Of a stretch of DNA of 18,797 bases, positions 1 to 8,314 are shown in pieces. Position numbers and translations under genes: made by a program. Numbering within the stretch: the first letter of the stretch is position 1; each line of letters opens with the position of its first letter. The stretch spans positions 1-18,797 of the forward strand of contig JAIKWN010000066.1 of assembly GCA_024684665.1 (NCBI GenBank). The letters run 5' to 3'. Origin of the DNA: Clostridiales bacterium. Lineage in GTDB: Bacteria; Bacillota_A; Clostridia; Christensenellales; Aristaeellaceae. The notes under the pieces were generated by a model. It was given only the letters and a program-made list of their open reading frames with translations, made no database searches and was not told the origin of the DNA.

Positions 1-147
1 CTTTCTATGATTTCCCTTGCTTTTCGTCCCTTCTGTATGACTAACTTCCAGTCTAAACCCTTTATCCAGCCTTTTTGTATGACTTATTTCCAGTTCCTTT
101 TCTTGCTTTTACGGTCTGGAAGTTACCTTTGCACTTCACGGGAATAA
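1..147. repeat. Short imperfect repeats at left edge, non-coding
   Basis: Two 19-nt copies of TGTATGACTNANTTCCAGT lie at 34-52 and 76-94 (17 of 19 identical), 42 nt apart. A weaker partial copy starts at about 4. An inverted 10-mer (TAACTTCCAG at 42-51, CTGGAAGTTA at 116-125) adds dyad symmetry. Plus frame 1 is open from base 1 to a TAA at 145-147, and because 42 is a multiple of three the repeats would read FCMT(N/Y)FQ twice. No ribosome binding site or convincing start is visible, so I treat this as a degenerate intergenic repeat, not a gene. It may continue outside the window. The rest of the gene-free stretch to 315 holds the promoter and leader listed separately. Confidence 0.5.
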
Positions 148-220
148 CCGGGGCGAAAGACGATCCGGTGCAGTCCGAACAGGAAAAAAACAGGGAAGAG
201 GATACAAATTGAAGAGAATG

Positions 221-229
221 TGATATACT
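221..229 (+). promoter_or_regulatory. Extended -10 promoter for the metallophosphoesterase operon
   Basis: TGATATACT at 221-229 matches an extended -10 element (TG, one base, then TATACT at 224-229). At the 17-bp distance (201-206) the bases are GATACA, a poor -35, which fits an extended -10 promoter. The predicted start of transcription is near 236, leaving a leader of about 80 nt before the gene at 316. Confidence 0.5.
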
Positions 230-251
230 GCATACTCAAAAAATGATCTTC

Positions 252-302
252 CGGATGGCGCGCTCCCTTTTTGCTGGGGAAAGCGCCGCAAACCGGCATC
301 CG
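252..302 (+). promoter_or_regulatory. Possible 5' leader hairpin abutting the ribosome binding site
   Basis: CGGATG (252-257) pairs with CATCCG (297-302). Inside it GCGC of 258-261 can pair with GCGC of 283-286, and TCCC (264-267) with GGGA (277-280). The fold ends one base before the AAAGGA ribosome binding site (303-308) of the gene at 316. There is no T-run, so it is not a terminator. It could affect translation or mRNA stability. Seen by eye only, with an interior bulge on the 3' side. Confidence 0.3.
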
Positions 303-315
303 AAAGGAAAATCGC

Positions 316-1503
316 ATGATCCCGTTTCTTCTGATCTTTATTTATACACTCCTCTCTTTCCTGGCTGCCCTGATGACGGAAAGGTGTCTTCGTGTGTGGC
401 CGCGCACGGCGGACAGGGTTGTCCGGCTCTGGCGCTTCTGGCTGCCGCCGTACATCCTGCTTTCTCTCGTCCCTGTGGCGGGCGCCTTTCTGCCGGAAGG
501 ACCCCTCCGCCTTGCGCTGCAGGCAGCGGGAAACATATGGCTTGGCTTTTACATATATTACGGCTGGATCCTTTTCATGCTTCTGGTCCCGGCGGAGATC
601 TCGAGGCGGATCCGGGGCGTACAGAGGAGCAGGCTGCATGGGGCGGCGCTCTGCCTTGCGCTGGGCCTGACGGTCTCCCTCGTCAGTTACGGCCTCGTGC
701 ATGCACAGAGCACCGTGGTGACCCGACAGGAGATTTCGATTCAGAAGCCTGGCGGGGAACCGGAAAGGGAGACGAAAGAGATACGGCTGGCACTGATCGG
801 AGATCTCCATCTCGGCGTGAATTCAAAGCTTTCAACGACACGACGGATGGTGGAACTCATCAACGCGGAGGAACCGGACGTTGTGCTCATTGCCGGGGAT
901 GTCTTCACGAGTAGCTACAGCGGGCTAAAAAACCCCGCGGATTATGCGGAGGCGCTCCGCGGCATCCGGTCAAAATACGGGGTCTATGCGGTCTACGGTA
1001 ATCATGACGTGGAAGAGACGCTCTTCGGCGGTTTCCCGATCTCGCCTGTCAGCGAGGCTTTTCGGACGCAGGAGATGGAAGCGTTTTTCCGGGACTGCGG
1101 CTTTACCGTCCTCATGGACGAGGGGACTTACCTGGGGGAGGACCTTCAGCTTTACGGCAGGCTTGATCTCGACAAGAGCGGAGACGGAACGAAGAACCAC
1201 CTTGCGCCGACGGAGTTGCTCGCCTCCGCGGACCGCAATAAGCCCATCGTGATCCTGCAGCACGAACCGAAGGAATTCCATGCACTGGCTGACGCGGGGG
1301 CGGACATGGCCCTGTGCGGACATACCCACAACGGGCAGATCTTCCCGGGCAACCTGGTGATCCCCTTCTTCAATGAGAACGCTTACGGCTATGCCCGGAT
1401 CGGCGGTCTCCATACCGTCGTGACGTCCGGCGTCGGGTATTACGGACCGCCGATGCGGATTGGAACCGACAGCGAGATCATGATCCTGACAATCAGATAC
1501 TGA
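316..1503 (+). CDS. Membrane-anchored metallophosphoesterase (YkuE/calcineurin-like)
   Basis: A calcineurin-like metal-dependent phosphoesterase of 395 aa. The N-terminal 135 or so residues hold about four hydrophobic segments; Arg-rich loops after the first and third suggest that the catalytic domain faces outward. The five metal and active-site blocks are intact: GDLH (D163, H165), GDVF (D195), GNHD (N229, H230, D231), QHEP (H316) and GHTHNG (H336, H338). I chose ATG 316 because AAAGGA lies 7 nt before it; a TTG at 271 extends the frame but lies inside the leader hairpin. It is first in an operon with the membrane protein at 1514 (10-nt gap) and an M48 protease. Proteins of this architecture often act at the cell envelope (UDP-sugar-lipid or nucleotide substrates in relatives), but the substrate here is unknown. 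Confidence 0.85.
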   Translation: MIPFLLIFIYTLLSFLAALMTERCLRVWPRTADRVVRLWRFWLPPYILLSLVPVAGAFLPEGPLRLALQAAGNIWLGFYIYYGWILFMLLVPAEISRRIRGVQRSRLHGAALCLALGLTVSLVSYGLVHAQSTVVTRQEISIQKPGGEPERETKEIRLALIGDLHLGVNSKLSTTRRMVELINAEEPDVVLIAGDVFTSSYSGLKNPADYAEALRGIRSKYGVYAVYGNHDVEETLFGGFPISPVSEAFRTQEMEAFFRDCGFTVLMDEGTYLGEDLQLYGRLDLDKSGDGTKNHLAPTELLASADRNKPIVILQHEPKEFHALADAGADMALCGHTHNGQIFPGNLVIPFFNENAYGYARIGGLHTVVTSGVGYYGPPMRIGTDSEIMILTIRY

Positions 1504-1513
1504 CGAGGCGCGC

Positions 1514-3409
1514 ATGAACGACAGAAAAACCATCCGGGCGCTGGCCCGGGCGCATGTGAAACGGCATTATGTGTTCCTGACCATCGTTTGCGCCGTTTCC
1601 ATTTTCCTCGGGACGGAATTTGGCGGCATTCCGGAAAACGCCCAGACATGGTACGATCTCATACGGGGAAGGGTCACGCAGCTCAGCATGGACAGCCTGT
1701 GGCTCGACAGGAAGGGCTTTACGGACCGGCTGCTTACAGATATCGCCGACGAAAATCTGATCGCTGGGCGGGAAGAGACAGCGGAACGCATGCGCGCGCT
1801 CAGTGAAGCCACGGACGCAAAGGCTGTTCTGGGGCGGCGCCGGGGCGCACTGGCGGCAATTGTGAACAACCTCAGCTCCGGGAATATGATATCGATGGTC
1901 GCGGCCGGCATGCATACGATCGTCCGCTCGGAAGAGGCAGTCAAAGTCATGATCGTTTGCGCGGCGCTGGGGGTTTATGCGCTGGTGTGGATCTTTCTCC
2001 GGAACTTTTACCGGGCGCTCCTCCGGCGCATGGTTCTGGAATCTAGGATATACGAAAAGGTCCCGATGAACCATTTCCTGTATTTCAAACTGGTGGGACG
2101 CTGGGCGCGAGCCTGCCTGACGCTCCTGCTCGAGACTGTATACGGGATCCTGTGGAGTCTGACGCTGGTGGGCGGCGTTATCAAGGTATATTCTTATTTT
2201 GCCGTTCCCTTCATCGTCGCGGAAAACCCGGATATCCGTCCGGGCGAGGCGATCACCCTGTCCCGGCGGATGATGGACGGGCACAAATGGGAATGCTGTA
2301 AACTGCAGCTTTCCTTTGCCGGCTGGTGGCTGTTGGGATTTGTGACCTTCGGAGCCGTGGAGGCGCTCTGGGGCGTACCCTACCGGATGGCGGCGTATTC
2401 AGAGTATTACGCGGAGCTGCGGGCTCTGGCGAAGGAGAAGGGGATCCCCGGCGCGGAGCGACTGAACGACGGAGCCCTGTTCGCGCATGCGCCGGAGGAA
2501 GAGCTGCGCCGCCGCTATGCGGACATCGCGATGCGGGAGGATCTCATTGACAACGACATCGTGGAGCTGACTGGCTTACGCGGCTTCTTCGTCCGGAACT
2601 TCGGGCTCTGGATCGGCCCGTGGGAAGATAAGCATATTTATACGAGGCAGAGGGGGCTTCGCCACCAGGCTGCCGTAGGAAGGCTTGAGATGAGCGGGCG
2701 CGCCTATCCGGAGCGCCTGAATCCGCTCTGGACACGGGAAGCGGCTGCGCTGACGGGAAAGGTCAGCTATCTGACACCCTGCTCGGTCTGGTCTGCGATT
2801 CTTGTTTTCTTCCTCTTTAGCTTCGCGGGCTGGATCTGGGAGGTGAGCCTGCACCTGATTACGCACGGCGTCTTTGTGAACCGCGGCGTCCTGCATGGGC
2901 CCTGGCTTCCTATTTATGGCGGCGGAGTCACGCTGATCGCGCTCCTGCTCTTCCGTTTTCGCGAGCAGCCCGCGCTGGAGGCGGCGGCCATCGTCCTGCT
3001 CTGCGGCATTGTGGAGTACGCGACGTCCTATGCGATGGAGGTAGCAAACGGTGTGCGCTGGTGGGATTACACCGGATATTACCTGAACCTGAACGGACGC
3101 ATCTGCGGGGAAGGGCTGGCGGTGTTCGCCGTCGGCGGCATGGCGGCCATTTACCTGCTTGTTCCTGTGCTGGACGCAATAGCGTCGCGGGCCAGCATCC
3201 GGATCTTGGCGCCGCTTTGCCTGGCGCTCCTGCTCTGCTTCGGATGTGACCTAGTATATTCCCATATCTCCCCGAATATGGGGGAGGGCATCACGGAATT
3301 GCCGGCTACGGAAATGAGTGAGTCCTTCCCGGCGCCGGAAGCCGGAAACGGAGCCGCTTTCGCGCCGAACCCAAATCCAGAAACAAACCCCCAAATAATG
3401 AAAGGATGA
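1514..3409 (+). CDS. DUF975-like / CmpB-type (ABC_trans_CmpB) fusion membrane protein
   Basis: A 631-aa integral membrane protein in two halves. Residues about 1-270 resemble the DUF975 family: a soluble-looking N-terminal stretch, then hydrophobic segments around 145-165, 205-240 and 270-290. After a charged linker (about 295-420), residues about 425-580 match the putative ABC transporter permease family (ABC_trans_CmpB, PF06541): FAGWIWEV, then NRGVLHGPWLPIYGGG, then WWDYTGYYLNLNGRICGEG. A further segment and a Pro/Asn-rich tail follow. Despite the family name, no ATPase lies nearby and transport is unproven. The start ATG 1514 is 10 nt after the phosphoesterase stop, with GAGG at 1505-1508. 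Its stop overlaps the start of the next gene (ATGA). Family assignment of the second half is firmer than that of the first. Confidence 0.75.
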   Translation: MNDRKTIRALARAHVKRHYVFLTIVCAVSIFLGTEFGGIPENAQTWYDLIRGRVTQLSMDSLWLDRKGFTDRLLTDIADENLIAGREETAERMRALSEATDAKAVLGRRRGALAAIVNNLSSGNMISMVAAGMHTIVRSEEAVKVMIVCAALGVYALVWIFLRNFYRALLRRMVLESRIYEKVPMNHFLYFKLVGRWARACLTLLLETVYGILWSLTLVGGVIKVYSYFAVPFIVAENPDIRPGEAITLSRRMMDGHKWECCKLQLSFAGWWLLGFVTFGAVEALWGVPYRMAAYSEYYAELRALAKEKGIPGAERLNDGALFAHAPEEELRRRYADIAMREDLIDNDIVELTGLRGFFVRNFGLWIGPWEDKHIYTRQRGLRHQAAVGRLEMSGRAYPERLNPLWTREAAALTGKVSYLTPCSVWSAILVFFLFSFAGWIWEVSLHLITHGVFVNRGVLHGPWLPIYGGGVTLIALLLFRFREQPALEAAAIVLLCGIVEYATSYAMEVANGVRWWDYTGYYLNLNGRICGEGLAVFAVGGMAAIYLLVPVLDAIASRASIRILAPLCLALLLCFGCDLVYSHISPNMGEGITELPATEMSESFPAPEAGNGAAFAPNPNPETNPQIMKG

Positions 3410-4383
3410 AAAATCGTATGGAAACCTTTTTCATGGGGGACGCTTCCCAGCGCACCCCAGAGAGCGTTCAGAAGGAAATCAGGCGGACGCGGCACAGGAA
3501 AGAAGTGCCGCTGTACATCTTTGCGATCGTCATCGGTCTTCTCGGATTCTTTGTGATGATGCTCTTCCAGGACGATTTCAAGGACCTGGTTCAGGAGATC
3601 ACAGACGCGATTTTGGAGGACGGATCGCTTTCTGAATTCGAGCCGGAGGAAATCACCGCCGTGCTCCTCGGATTGTTTGGAATCCTCAGCGGCGTAGGAT
3701 CCATCGTGTTTCTGCTTATAGTTTCGCTGGGTGCGCTGTATAAAACCTACGGCGATCAGCTGTCTTACAGCATCCGGGTTTCCGAGACGAATTTTCCGGA
3801 GATCTACGCGAAGGTGCAGGAGTATACGCGCCTGCTCGGATTAAAAAAAGCGCCCGATGTCTTCATCCAGCAGATGAACGGCGAAGTGAACGCTTTTACC
3901 GCTTGGATCCCGGGCAGGACATTTATCCAGTTGAATGCAGAAATCGTGGACGTGGCCTATATGGAGAATAAGGATTTTGATACCGTATTCTTTGTAATGG
4001 CGCACGAATTTGGACATATTTATCTGCACCATGTGCAGCTGCCGTTCATTTTCTGGTCCATGCTAGTGAATCTAATCCCCGTTGTGGGACAGACGATTTT
4101 CGGTAATCTGCTGAGCCGTGCCAGGGAATACTCGGCGGATCGTGTAGGCCAGGCGCTGACAGGCGGGAAGAATGAGCGGGAGTGCATGATGCTGCTGGGC
4201 GTCGGCCGACATCTATATAAATACGCAGACATTGACGAATACCTGGAGAACATCACGAGAAAACCTGCTGCTCTTGCCCGGCTTGCCCGCTGGTGCATCA
4301 ACCTTCTGGCGAGCCACCCGATCATGCCGCTACGCGTGGCTGCGCTTCTGGATCCGAGAAAGAAGAGCGGGCATCTGCTGTAA
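3406..4383 (+). CDS. M48 family membrane zinc metalloprotease (HtpX-like)
   Basis: A 325-aa peptidase of the M48 family. Two hydrophobic segments (about 36-56 and 86-112) come before the catalytic domain. The zinc site is complete: HEFGH at 200-204 (ligands H200, H204, catalytic E201) and the third ligand E241 in REYSADR. A hydrophobic stretch follows the HExxH helix, as in HtpX relatives. Such proteases degrade misfolded or damaged membrane proteins. The ATG at 3406 overlaps the previous stop (ATGA), suggesting translational coupling; ATG 3418 is an alternative with AAAGGA at 3401-3406 and an 11-nt gap, and would shorten the protein by four residues. Last gene of the operon; a terminator follows at 4450. 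Confidence 0.85.
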   Translation: MKNRMETFFMGDASQRTPESVQKEIRRTRHRKEVPLYIFAIVIGLLGFFVMMLFQDDFKDLVQEITDAILEDGSLSEFEPEEITAVLLGLFGILSGVGSIVFLLIVSLGALYKTYGDQLSYSIRVSETNFPEIYAKVQEYTRLLGLKKAPDVFIQQMNGEVNAFTAWIPGRTFIQLNAEIVDVAYMENKDFDTVFFVMAHEFGHIYLHHVQLPFIFWSMLVNLIPVVGQTIFGNLLSRAREYSADRVGQALTGGKNERECMMLLGVGRHLYKYADIDEYLENITRKPAALARLARWCINLLASHPIMPLRVAALLDPRKKSGHLL

Positions 4384-4449
4384 GCCCGCGGCCTGTCATC
4401 CGGAATCTGATGCAGGGGATGGTATCCCGTAGGAAAGATCCTGCTGAAC

Positions 4450-4496
4450 AGGTCCGCCCGGAACCGTACGAACGGTTTAGGCGGATCTGTTTTTTT
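4450..4496 (+). terminator. Intrinsic terminator of the 316-4383 operon
   Basis: AGGTCCGCC (4450-4458) pairs with GGCGGATCT (4480-4488, one G-U pair), and AACCGT (4462-4467) with ACGGTT (4472-4477 region). A run of seven T follows at 4490-4496. The 3' half of the hairpin and the T-run lie inside the last 20 bases of the convergent MFS gene. No T-run exists on the minus-strand side, so it looks one-directional. Confidence 0.75.
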
Positions 4497-5676
4497 GTAC
4501 CCGGATCGTTGCTGCGTAGGCGCTGTTGCATAGCCCGAGGATCGCGGACAGCGCAAACAGTGTTTCGATCCCCAGCGTCTGCCATATCCATCCGCCGAAG
4601 AGGGCGATCAGGATGGTGATCAGATGGTTTACGGACATACCGGTCGAGATCGTAGCCCGGGTTTCATCTCGGCTGTCGGACAGATCCTGCACATAAACAT
4701 TAGAGGCCATGGATGCGAGTGAGATGACGGAATCCAGGATATAATTGACACAGCAGACGATAAACGCAATGCGCATCGGGAAGATATGGTGCGCAAAACC
4801 ATAGAAGAAGCAGACAATTACGAGAATCAGCGTGTCCATGATCATCACGATCTTATATCCGAATCGGTCGATGATCCTGCCCACCAGCGGGGCGGCGAAG
4901 AAGGTGCATACCGAGGAAACCGCGAAGAGGATGCTGACAGTCATTGCGTTTGCCTTGTAGAACAAGACGAGCACATACGGCCCGAAGGTGAAAAAGATCT
5001 GCTTCCGCGCGCCGTAAAAAACCTCCAGCATATAATACTTCGTGTATTTTTTCCTGAAATAGAACCGGCGCTTCGTCTGGTCGGTTTCGCTGTTCCCTTT
5101 GAGCTTCAGCGAAGAGAAAAAGCCAAGAGCAATAATTGCCGCGCTTGCGGTAAAGACGGAGCGATAGAGCTTCACGGTGCCGCTCAGACAGGCAAAAACG
5201 GCGATGATAATCAGATACCCGGCAAGCGTACCTATCTGATGTACGGCATTCTGCATGCCGAGCGCCGCGCCTCCGCGCCCTTCCTTCGCATATTCCAGAG
5301 ACAGAGTGTTGCGCATGCCGAGCTGAATATGGTCACCTAGGGAATAGATGAAGATCGCAGCAATCACCATTACGCGGGTTGGCGGAACCATTGCCTGCAT
5401 AAGCATGCCAGCCAGCATGAACAGGGCTCCGATTTTGTATATTCTCTCAGCGGAGAGCGTGTACAACGCTGCGAGGATGAAAACCAGAAGCAGACCAGGC
5501 AGTTCGCGGAAGAATTCCGAGACGCCCTTGTCGAACGAGGTCATGGAGACCACTTCGGCCAGATAATTGTCGATGATGCCCTTATACAGCCCATAGGCAA
5601 GACCGAAGGTAATTACGGACATGAAAAAGACCCTAAAACCCGAATCTTTCTTGAATACGCCGGACAGTCTGTCCAT
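4477..5676 (-). CDS. MFS transporter, substrate unknown
   Basis: A 399-aa polytopic protein with about 11-12 hydrophobic segments and an MFS-type motif (GRIIDRFGYK) in the loop of the second half, a charged central loop (residues about 195-215, SETDQTKRRFYFRKKYTK) and the usual 6+6 layout. Substrate cannot be deduced. The start ATG at 5676 has AGGAG about 8 nt upstream on the minus strand. It lies 86 nt downstream of fumC on the same strand; I see no clear promoter or terminator in that gap, so co-transcription with fumC is possible. Its 3' end is covered by the terminator of the convergent operon. Confidence 0.8.
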   Translation of the reverse strand: MDRLSGVFKKDSGFRVFFMSVITFGLAYGLYKGIIDNYLAEVVSMTSFDKGVSEFFRELPGLLLVFILAALYTLSAERIYKIGALFMLAGMLMQAMVPPTRVMVIAAIFIYSLGDHIQLGMRNTLSLEYAKEGRGGAALGMQNAVHQIGTLAGYLIIIAVFACLSGTVKLYRSVFTASAAIIALGFFSSLKLKGNSETDQTKRRFYFRKKYTKYYMLEVFYGARKQIFFTFGPYVLVLFYKANAMTVSILFAVSSVCTFFAAPLVGRIIDRFGYKIVMIMDTLILVIVCFFYGFAHHIFPMRIAFIVCCVNYILDSVISLASMASNVYVQDLSDSRDETRATISTGMSVNHLITILIALFGGWIWQTLGIETLFALSAILGLCNSAYAATIRVQKNRSA

Positions 5677-5762
5677 CTGGTTTCACTCCTGTTCGCCGGA
5701 ATCCGGGATTGTTGCAAGGTTTGCTGCGATTCCGACGAAATTTCTCTGATCGCTGCTGTGCG

Positions 5763-7139
5763 TTAAACCATCTCCTCCGGGCGGAACACCCGGTCGAACT
5801 CTTCTTCTGAGAGGAAGCCGAGCTTCAGACAGGCTTCCCGGAGAGAGATGTCTGCCGCGAAGGCCAGCTTTGCCGTCTTTGCGGCGTTTTCATATCCAAT
5901 ATACGGATTAAGGGCCGTGACCGTCATGAGGGATCGGGAGAGATTCTTCCGCATTTTTTCCCGGTTCGCCCGGATGCCAGAGGCGCAGAAGCGATCGAAT
6001 GCTAGGATGGATTCTGACAGAAGACGGACGGACTGCAGGAAATTGTACGCGATGACCGGTAGGAAGACGTTCAGCTCGAAATTTCCCTGGGAGGAGGCGA
6101 AACCGATGGCCACGTCATTGCCCATCACCTGAACAGCAACCATGGTGACCTGCTCGCACTGGGTCGGGTTTACCTTGCCTGGCATGATAGAGCTGCCGGG
6201 TTCGTTTTCCGGGATCTGGATTTCCCCGAGTCCGCAGCGGGGGCCGGAAGCCAGCCAGCGAACGTCATTTGCGATCTTCATCATATCGGCGGCCAGCGCC
6301 TTTACCGCGCCGTGGGCGAATACGATCTCATCCCGGGAGGTCAGCGCGTGGAATTTGTTATCTGCCGGGAGGAAGGGGAGCCCGGTGAGCGCGGACAGCT
6401 TTTCTGCCGCCAGCCTGTCGAAGCCAGCGGGCGCGTTCAGCCCGGTACCGACCGCCGTGCCGCCCAGGGCCAGTTCCGAAAGGGGCGAGATCGCCGCACG
6501 GATAAGTTCCGCGTCCCGTGCGAGGGAGGCGCGCCAGCCGGAAATTTCCTGGGAGAAGGTCAGGGGAACTGCGTCCATGAGGTGCGTCCTTCCGCATTTG
6601 ACAACGTCCCGGTTTTCCTCCTCCAGGCGGAGAAAAGTCGAAGAAAGCGATTTTACTGCGGGCAGCAGCCGCTCCGAGAGAGAGAGGACGGCGGCGATGT
6701 GCAGCGCGGTGGGGAATGTGTCGTTGCTGGACTGGCTCATGTTCACGTCATCGTTGGGGTGCAGGAGGCGCGTCCCCGCGAGCGCGTTTGCCCGGTTCGC
6801 AATGACTTCGTTTGCGTTCATGTTACTTTGCGTGCCGCTGCCCGTCTGCCAGACGACGAGGGGGAATTCACCGTCAAGCGCGCCGGAGGCGACTTCTTCG
6901 GCGGCCGAGTCCAGCGCCTTAAGCTTTTCCTCCGTCATCCGCGTGGGAAGGAGCGTCCGGTTCGCATGCGCTGCCGCCCGCTTCAGCAACCCGAAGGCGT
7001 GAATGATCTCGCGAGGCATGGTCTCGAGACCCACGCCGATGGGGAAGTGCTCAACGCTGCGCTGGGTCTGCGCGCCCCAGAGCCGGTTTGCCGGGACCTG
7101 CACCTCGCCCATGGAGTCGTGTTCGATTCGGTAATCCAT
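5763..7139 (-). CDS. fumC: Fumarate hydratase class II
   Basis: Catalyses reversible hydration of fumarate to L-malate in the cytoplasm; oxygen-stable, iron-free class. The protein is 458 aa, the normal length for the family. The signature loop GSSIMPGKVNP lies at 315-325 with the catalytic serine of the SS pair at 316-317, the general base region GRTHLMDA has H186, and the substrate motifs WQTGSGTQSNMN (97-108) and SQSSNDTFP (135-143) are intact. The start ATG at 7139 has a strong AAGGAGG 5 nt upstream. The gap to the upstream nucleoside hydrolase is 51 nt, so the two are likely co-transcribed. Class II lyase relatives (aspartase, argininosuccinate lyase) share the fold; the WQTGSGTQ and NAN motifs favour fumarase, although aspartase is close in sequence. 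Confidence 0.9.
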   Translation of the reverse strand: MDYRIEHDSMGEVQVPANRLWGAQTQRSVEHFPIGVGLETMPREIIHAFGLLKRAAAHANRTLLPTRMTEEKLKALDSAAEEVASGALDGEFPLVVWQTGSGTQSNMNANEVIANRANALAGTRLLHPNDDVNMSQSSNDTFPTALHIAAVLSLSERLLPAVKSLSSTFLRLEEENRDVVKCGRTHLMDAVPLTFSQEISGWRASLARDAELIRAAISPLSELALGGTAVGTGLNAPAGFDRLAAEKLSALTGLPFLPADNKFHALTSRDEIVFAHGAVKALAADMMKIANDVRWLASGPRCGLGEIQIPENEPGSSIMPGKVNPTQCEQVTMVAVQVMGNDVAIGFASSQGNFELNVFLPVIAYNFLQSVRLLSESILAFDRFCASGIRANREKMRKNLSRSLMTVTALNPYIGYENAAKTAKLAFAADISLREACLKLGFLSEEEFDRVFRPEEMV

Positions 7140-7190
7140 ACAATCCTCCTTAATAAGCTCCCTTGCGGATCACAGGGGTCACAGCCGGGT

Positions 7191-8255
7191 TTATCTACCT
7201 TTCAGGCAGGCAAACAGATTGCCAAAAATCAGATCGCGGTAGCAATAGGTCACCTGCCGGATGAGGGGTCTCGCATGGGCTTCCGGCAGCCAGTGGAAGT
7301 CATCCGCGAGTTTCGGCGTAGGGATCAGTTTCGAGGGTGTCCAGTTCGGGTTCTTGAGCGCTGCGATGGTCGAAATATCCCAAATGATCCGACTCCACGC
7401 GACCCGCTCTTCCGTCCGGAACCGGTCCAGGTAGGAAGCCGACTGGTCCAGGTTCTCCGCGAGGGAGGTGTTCCGATGGAATTTCATTTTGGCGACAACG
7501 GCTGCGGGATTTCGGAAAGTTGAGAAGACCCGGGAACACAGTGCGTCCGAGACCGGCCCCTTTCTGGCGAGATACAGGCGAAGCTCCGCTTCGGAAATCG
7601 TCAGGTGGGAGGCGACGTTGTTACACGGCACCCAGATCATCGGAACGCCACTGTCAAAAACGGTCTGGGCGGCGAAAACGTCCTGAATCAGGTTGAATTC
7701 GATGCCGTGCCCATAAGCGGGCATGTGCCCTCCGAGCCAGACCAGCACCATGCGGTCGGCGATCTTCGGCTCCATGATCAGCGCGGAGGCGATGTTGGTT
7801 AGCGCGCCGATCGCGACGACGTACAGCGGCTCTTCCGAAGTCATACAGCGCCGGATCAGGTCTTCTGCCGCAGAGCTCTTCACAGGCTCTTCCCGGGAGC
7901 GCAGATAGCGCGGAGAGCCGCGGAACACGCGCCCCTCTGTTTCCTCATTCATCAGGGATAGGATGCGCCGGATCTCGTCATAACTCTGGTTCATACCGTC
8001 TTCCGGGCTTTCGGAATGCCCGTTCATCGAGACGGCCAGATCCGCAAGATGCTGATCCTGCGCCAGGTCACGGAAGCAGTCGTGCGAGAAGGGCGCGGCA
8101 TACAGCGCCTCCAGCCGGAAACGATCTGGCGAGGCGGCGGCCCAGGCGATCGCGAACTGATCGTCCACTTCATTTTTTGCGTCCGTATCGATCGCCAGCC
8201 GGATGGGTTTCGCGGGGACATTCATCCTGGCAATTCTTTCTTCTTCGTTCAGCAT
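7191..8255 (-). CDS. Nucleoside hydrolase family protein, divergent
   Basis: A 354-aa protein of the inosine/uridine-preferring nucleoside hydrolase fold, which cleaves N-glycosidic bonds of ribonucleosides. The calcium-site motif is present near the N-terminus (DTDAKNEVDD, D23, D25, D31, D32). AIGALTNIASAL (148-159), WLGGH (173-177) and EFN (N188) follow the family pattern. At the C-terminal metal Asp (D293 in IIWDIS) the residue before it is Trp (W292), where classic members have the catalytic His. The substrate may therefore differ from the standard enzymes. The start ATG 8255 has only a weak GGGG-type site; ATG 8225 is an alternative with 10 fewer residues. It lies between the rpmF terminator and fumC, with no obvious promoter of its own. 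Confidence 0.75.
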   Translation of the reverse strand: MLNEEERIARMNVPAKPIRLAIDTDAKNEVDDQFAIAWAAASPDRFRLEALYAAPFSHDCFRDLAQDQHLADLAVSMNGHSESPEDGMNQSYDEIRRILSLMNEETEGRVFRGSPRYLRSREEPVKSSAAEDLIRRCMTSEEPLYVVAIGALTNIASALIMEPKIADRMVLVWLGGHMPAYGHGIEFNLIQDVFAAQTVFDSGVPMIWVPCNNVASHLTISEAELRLYLARKGPVSDALCSRVFSTFRNPAAVVAKMKFHRNTSLAENLDQSASYLDRFRTEERVAWSRIIWDISTIAALKNPNWTPSKLIPTPKLADDFHWLPEAHARPLIRQVTYCYRDLIFGNLFACLKGR

Positions 8256-8314
8256 GCGTTTCGCCCCTTTGCGCTGCCGGGATCCTTCCTTCTTTTTCTT
8301 GCTCTTTCAGAAAA

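Noticed and set aside
1..147. CRISPR array or coding gene at the left edge
   Set aside because: Only two clear copies with 2 mismatches and a short 23-nt gap, no leader or cas genes; the open frame lacks a start signal and is too short to judge.
136..810. 224-codon minus-strand frame at the left end
   Set aside because: Overlaps the metallophosphoesterase, whose motifs are complete; the translation is R/P/Q-rich without any family pattern.
6142..7523. Plus-strand open frames opposite fumC and the nucleoside hydrolase
   Set aside because: Antisense to genes with intact catalytic motifs; no ribosome binding site and no domain seen.
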